Assembly: GCA_002316585.1 (NCBI GenBank)
Contig: DCDU01000196.1
Location: 342-7,442 of the forward strand
Length of the DNA stretch: 7,101 nucleotides
DNA from: Firmicutes bacterium UBA1047
Lineage (GTDB): Bacteria; Bacillota; Clostridia; Tissierellales; Sedimentibacteraceae
Direction of reading: 5' to 3'
Position numbers and translations under genes: made by a program. This document shows, piece after piece, positions 1-6,103 of this stretch. Under the pieces are notes generated by a model. The model had not been told where the DNA came from. It worked only from the letters and a program-made list of their open reading frames with translations, and ran no database searches. Every line of letters starts with the position of its first letter. Within the stretch, counting starts at the first letter, position 1.

Positions 1-551
1 CATCAAAGGTATGGAATGCATGCGGCTTAAGAATAGGAGCCGTTGTTACCGACAGCCCTGAATTCGGTAATCGCTGCGCAGCAGAATATACCGCAAATCT
101 CTGTGCAAATGCAATCGGACAGTATATATTCGGAGCTTTGGCACATGAAACAAAAGAGCAAATTGCAGACTGGTGCAGAAATCTTCGGGATTACTACGGA
201 AACTTAATTAAAAAGGTTTCATCCGAATTAAAGAGATTAGAGCCGGGTTTGGTTGTTTCAAGCCCCGATGCATCGATTTATACGGTAATTGACGTTAGAA
301 ATGTTGTAAAACCGGGATTTGACGCAATTGATTTCTGCCTGTACTGTGCAGGAGAAGGTGCTGTGGACTTAGACGGCGTTCAGACAACATTATTGGTTGC
401 ACCTATGAAGGGATTCTATGATATAGCAAAGGGTGAAAATAATCCGGGAAGCACTCAGTTCCGTATTTCATATGTAGAAACTCCCGAAAATATGATGAAG
501 GTTCCGGAGTTATTTGTAAAACTTGTACAGCAGTACGAAGCAAGCAGATAA
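1..551 (+). CDS. PLP-dependent aminotransferase class I/II, aspartate aminotransferase-like (5' end missing)
   Basis: The frame is open from base 3 to the TAA at 549-551, giving the last 182 residues; the real start lies outside the window, so the internal ATG at 138 is not the start. The visible part begins at the pyridoxal phosphate lysine: SK (Lys codon at bases 6-8) followed by WNACGLRIG matches the SKxxxxxGxRIG signature of fold-type I aminotransferases, where Lys forms the Schiff base and the Arg contacts the cofactor phosphate. Near the C-terminus, QFRISYVETPENM carries the conserved Arg that binds the substrate alpha-carboxylate. The CGLRIG form resembles aspartate aminotransferases with SKRYSACGARIG. 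The family normally transfers the amino group between an amino acid and 2-oxoglutarate in the cytosol. The exact amino-donor cannot be fixed from this half, so aromatic or alanine specificity stays possible. It is followed by a hairpin at 591-620, which suggests it is the last gene of its transcript. Confidence 0.9.
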   Translation, partial: SKVWNACGLRIGAVVTDSPEFGNRCAAEYTANLCANAIGQYIFGALAHETKEQIADWCRNLRDYYGNLIKKVSSELKRLEPGLVVSSPDASIYTVIDVRNVVKPGFDAIDFCLYCAGEGAVDLDGVQTTLLVAPMKGFYDIAKGENNPGSTQFRISYVETPENMMKVPELFVKLVQQYEASR

Positions 552-590
552 ATTGGTGAAGGAGACTGCGGGAATATCATAATTTATATT

Positions 591-620
591 ACTTAGAGCT
601 GACGTTAGTCAGCTCTAAGT
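591..620 (+). terminator. Rho-independent terminator-like hairpin after the aminotransferase, embedded in the end of the convergent gene
   Basis: ACTTAGAGCTGAC (591-603) and GTCAGCTCTAAGT (608-620) are perfect 13-bp inverted repeats around a 4-base loop, GTTA. On the plus strand the stem runs into TTTT (620-623) then GTAGG, so the U-tract is short. On the minus strand it is followed by an AT-rich but not T-rich stretch, so it fits the plus direction better. The loop contains the stop codon of the minus-strand DUF4886 gene, and the right arm encodes that gene's last residues. A weak bidirectional role is possible. Confidence 0.65.
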
Positions 621-1480
621 TTTGTAGGTATATACGGATATCTCATTGCTTCAATTACAGCCTTCTTTGCAACAGATGCCAATTCTTCGGTACCGTTTTT
701 TGCATTTGGAATAAATGTAACATCATCATAAATATTTATATCTAGGTTTTTATCCCTGACAATCAGGGTCTCAAAGAAGGTTAATCCCGCAATATACCTG
801 CCCATGCCCTCGTCTAAATGGTAGCCGTCGCTTGTAAGCTGGTCGCCGACTGCATTGAGATATTCGCTTGTCCTGCCGTTTTGTATTGCAGTGCCGCAGG
901 GAATTAAAATATCAATTTCCGTTTCATCAAGTGCCTGCTTATAGGCTTCCGTAATTGAACGGTACATGTTAAATTGACTGTAATTATAATTGGCAAAGCC
1001 GTTATTTCTGCTGTTTTCTGAATAAGCCCAGGTCATGTTCAGGGCAAATTTTGCATCAGGCCGCAGAGCTTTGACATAATTAATCAAATTATTCAAATAT
1101 GGCTGGTACGTGCCGTATAATCCCGAATCCTCAGAGGATTGCTGAAATGTTATGTAATCCCATTTTTCATCCAATATTGCCTCTTTCATTGTCTTATCTT
1201 TTTCTGCAGTCATTCCTTCGGAGGTCCATTTATGGTAAGAGTATGCTTTGGTATTTTTCTTGGCATTTGCATCATGTATTTTTAAAGAGCCGCCGCTGTA
1301 ATATAGATTTCCTATTACAACATTAACACCTGCCGATTCTGCAATATCATAAAGATAATATAGAGCATCCTGAGAAAACGAATTGCCGATTGAAAGTATT
1401 TTGACCGTTACGGGATATTTTACCTGTGCTCCGACCAACATCATCAGAGTCAATACCAGGGATATTGTCTTGTTTATCAT
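605..1480 (-). CDS. DUF4886-type SGNH hydrolase-like protein, probably secreted
   Basis: The product is 291 residues. After a hydrophobic N-terminus (about residues 5-17, small residues VGA before a possible cleavage site) comes the block-I motif ILSIGNSFS with the candidate nucleophile Ser34. Then follow YYSGGSL (Gly63-Gly64, block II-like), QQSS (113-116) and a C-terminal DGYHLD with Asp218 and His221 in the DxxH spacing of SGNH esterases. These match the DUF4886 family as I know it; members are usually predicted secreted hydrolases acting on esters of carbohydrates or lipids, but the substrate is not established. The start at 1480 is preferred because GGTGGTG lies just upstream. A longer reading from a TTG at 1510, or the ATG at 1495, would start inside or right next to the -10 element found at 1499-1504. 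The gene is monocistronic by context: divergent from lplA and convergent with the aminotransferase. Confidence is high for the family and low for the substrate. Confidence 0.85.
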   Translation of the reverse strand: MINKTISLVLTLMMLVGAQVKYPVTVKILSIGNSFSQDALYYLYDIAESAGVNVVIGNLYYSGGSLKIHDANAKKNTKAYSYHKWTSEGMTAEKDKTMKEAILDEKWDYITFQQSSEDSGLYGTYQPYLNNLINYVKALRPDAKFALNMTWAYSENSRNNGFANYNYSQFNMYRSITEAYKQALDETEIDILIPCGTAIQNGRTSEYLNAVGDQLTSDGYHLDEGMGRYIAGLTFFETLIVRDKNLDINIYDDVTFIPNAKNGTEELASVAKKAVIEAMRYPYIPTKLRAD

Positions 1481-1498
1481 ATTGTCACCACCCATTAC

Positions 1499-1526
1499 AG
1501 TATAATACAAATTTCGCTAAAATCAA
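1499..1526 (-). promoter_or_regulatory. Sigma-A-type promoter for the DUF4886 gene
   Basis: Read on the minus strand, TTGATT (1526-1521) and TATACT (1504-1499) are separated by 16 bases, close to the TTGACA/TATAAT consensus. The expected transcript start is near 1492, giving a leader of about a dozen bases that holds the GGTGGTG ribosome binding site and then the ATG at 1480. This placement is the main argument against the upstream TTG or ATG being the start codon. Confidence 0.65.
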
Positions 1527-1553
1527 ACTTAAAATTTTGAGGCGATTTTTTCA

Positions 1554-1582
1554 TTGAATTATATTTATTTCCATTATATAAT
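1554..1582 (+). promoter_or_regulatory. Sigma-A-type promoter for lplA
   Basis: TTGAAT (1554-1559) and a perfect TATAAT (1577-1582) are spaced by exactly 17 bases. The predicted transcript start near 1589 leaves a leader of about 20 bases containing only the ribosome binding site (GTAAGGAGA, 1595-1603). There is no room for a riboswitch or attenuator in the leader, so any control would be at the promoter itself. It lies back to back with the DUF4886 promoter, with about 100 bases between the two predicted starts. Confidence 0.75.
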
Positions 1583-1608
1583 TTACAAAATAAAGTAAGG
1601 AGACAGCC

Positions 1609-2595
1609 ATGAAGTTTATTGAAAATAATTCGATTGACCCTCATTATAATTTAGCGTTTGAGGAGTATGTTTTTAAAAATTTAGATTTCAATGAAGATTA
1701 TGTTTTATTGTGGAGAAACGGACCCTCCATAATCATAGGAAAAAATCAAAATACAGTAGAAGAAATCAATATGGATTATGTGAAGGAAAACAATATAAAT
1801 GTTGTCAGAAGGGTAACGGGCGGAGGTGCTGTTTATCATGACTTGGGAAATTTAAATTTTTCCTTTATAACGAAGGCACAAAGCAATTTAATTGACTTTA
1901 AAACATATAACATTCCCATAATCAAGGCATTGGAAAAGCTTGGAGTTAACTGTGAGCTGTCCGGCAGAAATGATATTGTAATTGACGGTAAGAAATTTTC
2001 CGGCATTGCACAGAGTATTATTAAGGGGAGAGTTTTAAATCACGGAACACTGCTTTTTGATTCCAAGCTTGATACATTATCTAAAGCCTTAAACGTAAAG
2101 CGGGATAAAATCGAATCAAAGGGAGTAAAATCCGTATCAAGCAGAGTAACAAACATTAAACCATATGTTAAGGATGATATTGATGTTCTGCAGTTCAAAC
2201 AAATTCTGTTAAAGAATATTTTTGAATATTTCAGTCAGCCTGTCGAAATATATGAATTATCTGATGAGGACAGAAAAAATATCCAAAGAATGGTTGATGA
2301 AAGATACGGAACATGGGATTGGAATTTCGGAAGCTCACCTGAATTTAACTACAAGGGATACAACAGGTTTGAAGGCGGCGGTATTGAAGTAAGGCTTCAC
2401 GTTGTTAAAGGAATTATACAAAATTGCAAAATTTACGGAGACTTTTTCGGCAAGGGTGATATTAAGGATATTGAGCAAATGCTTCAGGGAATTAAATATG
2501 ACACGGATGAAGTGAATAAAGCTTTGCAGGATGTGACAATCGGTGATTATTTAGGCAGGATTTCAAAAGAAGAATTTTTAAAATGTATTATATAG
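1609..2595 (+). CDS. lplA: Lipoate-protein ligase (LplA/LplJ type)
   Basis: The 328-residue product has the usual length of bacterial LplA/LplJ. In order it shows the N-terminal region NSIDPHYNLAFEEY (7-20), the lipoate- and ATP-binding loop RRVTGGGAVYHD (67-78), GRNDI (119-123), and KKFSGIA (128-134), whose Lys129 aligns with the lipoyl-AMP-binding Lys of E. coli LplA. NHGTLLFD follows at 144-151. The C-terminal accessory domain is present, with YGTWDWNFGSSPEFN at 233-247, as expected for an enzyme that both adenylates lipoate and transfers it. The family activates free lipoate with ATP and attaches it to a lysine on E2 or GcvH lipoyl domains in the cytosol. The ATG at 1609 has AGGAGA six bases upstream and its own promoter. 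No lipoate-dependent enzyme is encoded in the window, so the target protein is unknown. Octanoate use or LipL-like amidotransfer is less likely because of the accessory domain. Confidence 0.93.
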   Translation: MKFIENNSIDPHYNLAFEEYVFKNLDFNEDYVLLWRNGPSIIIGKNQNTVEEINMDYVKENNINVVRRVTGGGAVYHDLGNLNFSFITKAQSNLIDFKTYNIPIIKALEKLGVNCELSGRNDIVIDGKKFSGIAQSIIKGRVLNHGTLLFDSKLDTLSKALNVKRDKIESKGVKSVSSRVTNIKPYVKDDIDVLQFKQILLKNIFEYFSQPVEIYELSDEDRKNIQRMVDERYGTWDWNFGSSPEFNYKGYNRFEGGGIEVRLHVVKGIIQNCKIYGDFFGKGDIKDIEQMLQGIKYDTDEVNKALQDVTIGDYLGRISKEEFLKCII

Positions 2596-2635
2596 TTTTG
2601 ATATATACTTTGGTGTTATATTAAATTATACTATT

Positions 2636-2725
2636 GTCATTCTGAGCCCGTACGAAAGATGCCAAATCTTATTTTCCCGGTAACATGGAAATAAGACCGG
2701 CTCCTTCGCTATGGCTCAGAATGAC
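2636..2725. repeat. 90-bp palindromic MITE/REP-like intergenic element
   Basis: Perfect 13-bp terminal inverted repeats, GTCATTCTGAGCC (2636-2648) and GGCTCAGAATGAC (2713-2725), enclose further pairing blocks. CGAAAGA (2653-2659) faces TCCTTCG (2702-2708) with one mismatch, GCC (2661-2663) faces GGC (2699-2701), and TCTTATTTTC (2667-2676) faces GGAAATAAGA (2687-2696). The whole element can therefore fold into one long interrupted hairpin with a loop around 2677-2686. It encodes nothing. The ends resemble the TCATTCTGAG...GCGAAG type of palindromic repeat I know as widespread in bacterial genomes; this is from memory and unverified. No clear target-site duplication is visible at the edges. It lies between the convergent ends of lplA and the usp operon and may act as a transcript end or mRNA stabiliser, although there is no T-run on either side. 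Confidence 0.75.
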
Positions 2726-2757
2726 GTCTTTAACAGTCTTAAAGCAATGTCTCTTTT

Positions 2758-3210
2758 CTATCCGTTTACTACTATTACAGGACATGGTGATGCCGAAATT
2801 ACCTTTTGAGTTATTGAGCCTACAAAAAATCTTTCAACAGGAGAGAATCCTCTTCTTCCCATAAAAATATAATCAATTTTTTCTTCTTCTGCAATCCTGA
2901 TGATTTCTGCTGCAGTCCTGCCCACCAATACTTTTTGGGTTACCTTTAAATCGCCTGTATCTAAATTGCGTACAATGATTTTAAGCATTTTGGTTTCTTC
3001 CTGAATTAATTTAGCAAGCATTTCTTTTCGATTTGCCGTAAACTGCTGTTCAACATTCATGCCGAAGTATGCATATTTTTCTTCTGAAGGCATATTGACA
3101 ACAGTTATGAAGAGCAGTTCCCCGTTAATTAATTTGCCTAATGCCGCAGCCTTCTCGGCAGCCTTTACTGATGTAGGCGAGCCGTCGACAGGTATTAAAA
3201 TCTTCTTCAT
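2758..3210 (-). CDS. Universal stress protein, UspA family, ATP-binding type (second gene of the pair)
   Basis: This is a single Usp domain of 150 residues. It starts with MKKILIPVDGS, whose Asp9 is the conserved adenine-contacting residue, and ends with the nucleotide-binding signature GRRGFSPVERFFVGS (118-132), an exact G-2x-G-9x-G-S/T pattern. It finishes with the hydrophobic strand CPVIVVNG. That pattern places it in the ATP-binding (MJ0577-like) class rather than the non-binding UspA class. Such small cytosolic dimers accumulate during stress or growth arrest and are thought to act as nucleotide-dependent regulators; the specific role is unknown. The ribosome binding site GGAGG (3217-3221) sits six bases before the ATG. 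It lies 37 bases downstream of a paralogous usp gene on the same strand with no terminator between, so the two are probably co-transcribed. No convincing terminator follows; the palindromic repeat begins about 30 bases further on. Confidence 0.93.
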   Translation of the reverse strand: MKKILIPVDGSPTSVKAAEKAAALGKLINGELLFITVVNMPSEEKYAYFGMNVEQQFTANRKEMLAKLIQEETKMLKIIVRNLDTGDLKVTQKVLVGRTAAEIIRIAEEEKIDYIFMGRRGFSPVERFFVGSITQKVISASPCPVIVVNG

Positions 3211-3247
3211 GTATAACCTCCAATAATTATAATAAGTTTATTAAATT

Positions 3248-3688
3248 TTATTCATGCACCACCAACACAGGACAAGCTGCATCGGATATAACACGTACTG
3301 TTTGGGAGCCGACAAAGAAACGTTTTATCTTTGAATAACCTCTTTGACCGATAACTATTAAATCATATTTGCCTGCATCCGCTTCTTTCAATACTTCTTC
3401 ATAAACCACACCGGAAGCGATTTTTTTCTTAACAGAAATGCCTGAGCTGTCCAAATTATTGATAATAGAATTTAGCATTTTAATTTCGTTTTCTTTCAAT
3501 TTGTTTTTCAATTTGTTCATATCGGGATCTATTACAACTCCGAACTTATTGTACATGTCAAGATCAGGTTCAATAAAAACGTGAAAAACAACAACATCGC
3601 TGTTATATTTTCTTGCAAGGTCAAAAGCCTGGGCTGCAGCCTTCTGAGAAGCAGCTGAGCCATCTACCGGTACTAATATTTTTTTCAT
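3248..3688 (-). CDS. Universal stress protein, UspA family, ATP-binding type (first gene of the pair)
   Basis: This 146-residue single Usp domain is closely built like its downstream neighbour. MKKILVPVDGS at the N-terminus has Asp9, and GQRGYSKIKRFFVGS (114-128) again fits the exact G-2x-G-9x-G-S/T ATP motif. ACPVLVVHE closes the fold. The two proteins share the MKKILxPVDGS start and the RFFVGS segment but diverge in the middle (here EPDLDMYNKFG, there PSEEKYAYFG), so they look like an old tandem duplication that could form homo- or heterodimers. An excellent AGGAGG (3695-3700) lies six bases before the ATG. As the first gene of the pair it carries the likely promoter region (3726-3761). Function beyond nucleotide-binding stress response cannot be inferred. 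Confidence 0.93.
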   Translation of the reverse strand: MKKILVPVDGSAASQKAAAQAFDLARKYNSDVVVFHVFIEPDLDMYNKFGVVIDPDMNKLKNKLKENEIKMLNSIINNLDSSGISVKKKIASGVVYEEVLKEADAGKYDLIVIGQRGYSKIKRFFVGSQTVRVISDAACPVLVVHE

Positions 3689-3731
3689 AAGCTCCCTCCT
3701 TTTTCTTAATAAAAATTAATATTCTACTATA

Positions 3732-3761
3732 CTTATACCTAAATTTATTTCATATAAACAA
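3732..3761 (-). promoter_or_regulatory. Candidate promoter of the usp pair (sigma-A- or sigma-B-like)
   Basis: On the minus strand two overlapping readings are possible. GTTTAT (3759-3754), 13 bases, AGGTAT (3740-3735) is one mismatch per box from the Bacillus sigma-B pattern GTTTAA / GGGTAT, with an acceptable spacer. TTGTTT (3761-3756), 18 bases, TATAAG (3737-3732) is a mediocre sigma-A match. The stretch is very AT-rich, so chance matches are easy. TATAGT at 3731-3726 is a further -10 option but lacks a good -35. Confidence 0.35.
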
Positions 3762-3795
3762 AATTATTCATAAAACAATAAAAAAACAGAACATC

Positions 3796-3824
3796 TTGAG
3801 ACTAATGTTTGTCTGTGATATAAT
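3796..3824 (+). promoter_or_regulatory. Sigma-A-type promoter with extended -10 for pcrA-ligA
   Basis: TTGAGA (3796-3801) and a perfect TATAAT (3819-3824) are spaced by 17 bases, and TG sits one base before the -10 (TGATATAAT), the extended -10 form. The predicted transcript start is near 3831, leaving a leader of roughly 50 bases before the pcrA ATG. This is one of the best promoters in the window and implies constitutive transcription. No LexA-type GAAC-N4-GTTC box is seen around it. Confidence 0.75.
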
Positions 3825-3859
3825 TTAGTATCGAAACAATTAAGGCAGGGGGACACGGA

Positions 3860-3892
3860 ATGTCACCGATAGGAGAGAAATGGAAATTCTGA
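3860..3892 (+). other. Possible 10-codon leader ORF overlapping the pcrA start
   Basis: ATG at 3860 is preceded by AGGGGG (3847-3852) at seven bases, a strong Shine-Dalgarno match. It opens a reading frame for MSPIGEKWKF ending at TGA 3890-3892. The frame contains the AGGAG used by pcrA and its stop lies 10 bases past the pcrA ATG, in another frame. Ribosomes on it would therefore cross the pcrA initiation site, which could couple or compete. It is too short to judge by coding statistics and may be fortuitous. Confidence 0.3.
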
Positions 3893-6093
3893 ATTCATTA
3901 AATGAAAAACAAAGAGAAGCAGCTTCTCATGACAAAGGACCTATATTGGTTATAGCAGGGGCAGGCACAGGGAAAACAAGAGTTCTTACTCACCGCATAG
4001 CATATTTGATTAAATCAGGCAAAGCAATGCCCTGGGAAGTTCTTGCAATAACTTTTACCAATAAAGCAGCAGGTGAAATGAAGGATAGAATCGGTCAGCT
4101 TATTGATTATTCAATAGATAAAATGTGGATTGGCACTTTTCATTCTATTTGTGTTCGTATATTAAGAAGATTTATAGACAGAATAGGTTATGATAAAAAC
4201 TTTACCATTTATGATACAGATGACCAAAGAATATTGATAAGAGACTGCATAAAGGAATTGGAGCTAGACCCCAAAACGTATAACCACAGCAGTATTAAAG
4301 CACTTATCAGCAATGAGAAAAACAGCCGAAATACTCCTGACAACTATATTAAGGATAACTACGGCAATTTTGTAAACCGAAATAAAGGTGAAATATATTC
4401 CCTTTATGAAAAAAAACTCAAAACTTCCAATGCATTAGACTTTGATGACTTAATAGTGAAAACACTTAAGCTTCTTGAGACGAATGAGGATGTTTTGGAG
4501 CTTTATCAGGAGAGATTCAAGTATATACTTGTGGATGAGTACCAGGATACAAACAATGTCCAGTATAATCTTATAAAAATTTTAGGTAAAAAGAAAAATG
4601 ATGAAAGCAATGTATTTGTGGTAGGAGACGAGGACCAGTCTATATATGGCTGGAGAGGAGCTGATATAAGCAACATCCTTAATTTTGAAAAGGACTTCAA
4701 GGGAGCTAAAACGGTTAAGCTTGAAAAGAATTACCGCTCCACCAACATAATTTTAAATGCTGCCAACGGTGTAATTAAAAACAACTTTCAAAGAAAAGGT
4801 AAAAATTTATACACGGAATTAAAAGAAGGAAGCTTAATACGAATACTTCAATCAGACAATGAAAAGGACGAAGCTTTTACGATAGCCGCCTTAATGCGTC
4901 AGGAACACAGAGAAAAAAATATAGATTACTCCGAAATTTCTGTTTTATACAGGACTAATGCCCAGTCAAGAGCCTTGGAAGAAGGTTTAATAAGGGAAGG
5001 TATACCATATAAAATCGTAGGCGGAGTAAAGTTTTACGAAAGAAAAGAAATAAAGGATATAATGGCTTACTTAAGGCTTATTTTAAATCAAAAGGATGAT
5101 ATAAGCTTTAACAGAATAATCAATGTGCCAAGAAGAAAATTAGGGCAAAAAACAATCGGAATTATTTCAGATTATGCCGAATTAAAAGGGATATCAAATT
5201 TTGAAGCATGTTTTGAATCAGACAAGTTGGAATTAATGCCATCTGCTGCTAAAAGCATTGAAAGCTTTCTATCTATGATAGAAATGCTGATGATTAAAAA
5301 AGACGTTATGCCCTTAAGTGAATTTATAATAGATGTTATTGAAAGCACCGGACTTAAAGACATGCTTCTTCAGGATGAAACTGTAGAAGGAAGAAGCCGT
5401 GTGGAAAATATGGATGAATTTCTATCAGCTGCCAAGGATTTCGAAGAAAGATATTTGGAAAACAGCTTGGAGGATTTTTTGGTTCACATTTCATTGTTAG
5501 CTGATATAGATAAAACCGAAGATACAATAAAAGATTCCGTAACCCTGATGACTGTTCACAGCGCTAAGGGTCTTGAATTTGATACAGTGTTTATAGCAGG
5601 ACTGGAAGACGGTATATTCCCCATTATACGCAATGACGGGGATGATGACATTGAAGAAGAGAGAAGACTTTTCTATGTGGCAATAACAAGAGCAAAAAGA
5701 ATGCTTTATATTACGCATGCAAATGAAAGAATGATGTACGGAAACCATGAGCTTAAAATGAAATCAAGGTTTTTAAAGGAAATACCGGAAGAATGCATTG
5801 AAGAATCAGACCCGGTGTCTTTTGGAAACAAAAAACTTCAAAGACTTGAGTCAAATATTGAAAAAAGAAAAGACAACTTTTTTATCAGACCGGCAGCATT
5901 AGCCGGAAACAATAAACCTAAGCTGAAATCAGACAATATTATGCCCGGTGACAAGATTATGCACAAGGTGTGGGGAATAGGGACAGTAGTTCAGATAAAG
6001 GGTGACGGAAAGGACAAAGTAATTGTAATTGCTTTTGAAAACAAGGGTATAAAGAATCTTATCCTTGAATATGCTCCAATCGAAAAAATATAA
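3880..6093 (+). CDS. pcrA: ATP-dependent DNA helicase PcrA (UvrD/Rep superfamily 1A)
   Basis: The 737-residue protein has full PcrA length with every SF1A motif. These are Gln11 (Q motif), Walker A AGAGTGKT (26-33, Lys32), Ia ITFTNKAAGEM (57-67), Ib GTFHSICVRILR (85-96), II VDEYQDT (218-224), III GDEDQSIYGWRGAD (249-262), IV LEKNYRS (281-287), V MTVHSAKGLEFD (from 557) and VI EEERRLFYVAITRAKRM (592-607, Arg604 as the arginine finger). The tail PGDKIMHKVWGIGTVV (from 689) is the C-terminal Tudor-like domain that in PcrA/UvrD binds RNA polymerase. The enzyme unwinds DNA 3' to 5' in nucleotide excision repair, rolling-circle plasmid replication, Rad/RecA removal and transcription-replication conflicts. 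The ATG at 3880 is chosen for AGGAGAG immediately upstream and the usual MxxLNxxQxEA start. ligA follows after 10 bases, the order known from Bacillus; pcrB is not directly upstream here. No defect is visible. Confidence 0.97.
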   Translation: MEILNSLNEKQREAASHDKGPILVIAGAGTGKTRVLTHRIAYLIKSGKAMPWEVLAITFTNKAAGEMKDRIGQLIDYSIDKMWIGTFHSICVRILRRFIDRIGYDKNFTIYDTDDQRILIRDCIKELELDPKTYNHSSIKALISNEKNSRNTPDNYIKDNYGNFVNRNKGEIYSLYEKKLKTSNALDFDDLIVKTLKLLETNEDVLELYQERFKYILVDEYQDTNNVQYNLIKILGKKKNDESNVFVVGDEDQSIYGWRGADISNILNFEKDFKGAKTVKLEKNYRSTNIILNAANGVIKNNFQRKGKNLYTELKEGSLIRILQSDNEKDEAFTIAALMRQEHREKNIDYSEISVLYRTNAQSRALEEGLIREGIPYKIVGGVKFYERKEIKDIMAYLRLILNQKDDISFNRIINVPRRKLGQKTIGIISDYAELKGISNFEACFESDKLELMPSAAKSIESFLSMIEMLMIKKDVMPLSEFIIDVIESTGLKDMLLQDETVEGRSRVENMDEFLSAAKDFEERYLENSLEDFLVHISLLADIDKTEDTIKDSVTLMTVHSAKGLEFDTVFIAGLEDGIFPIIRNDGDDDIEEERRLFYVAITRAKRMLYITHANERMMYGNHELKMKSRFLKEIPEECIEESDPVSFGNKKLQRLESNIEKRKDNFFIRPAALAGNNKPKLKSDNIMPGDKIMHKVWGIGTVVQIKGDGKDKVIVIAFENKGIKNLILEYAPIEKI

Positions 6094-6103
6094 GAGGTAA
6101 AGT

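Noticed and set aside
1099..1326. Plus-strand 75-codon open frame inside the DUF4886 gene
   Set aside because: It is antisense to a well-supported gene with recognisable family motifs, has no ribosome binding site and no recognisable domain.
1481..1608. Riboswitch or attenuator in the divergent region upstream of lplA
   Set aside because: The predicted lplA leader is only about 20 bases and the opposite leader about a dozen; the weak AAAATC/GATTTT pairing lies between the promoters, outside either transcript.
2726..2757. Small inverted repeat CTTTAA-N5-TTAAAG downstream of the usp pair as a terminator
   Set aside because: The stem is six AT-rich pairs with no following T-run in either direction, too weak to call.
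3786..3840. LexA/SOS operator in front of pcrA (AGAACAT ... ATGTTTG looks suggestive)
   Set aside because: GAAC and GTTT are too far apart for the Gram-positive GAAC-N4-GTTC operator, and no second half-site has the right spacing.
4506..4700. Minus-strand open frame within pcrA, with similar ones at 5172-5363 and 5497-5748
   Set aside because: All lie opposite conserved helicase motifs and show no SD or family resemblance; they are shadows of the pcrA frame.
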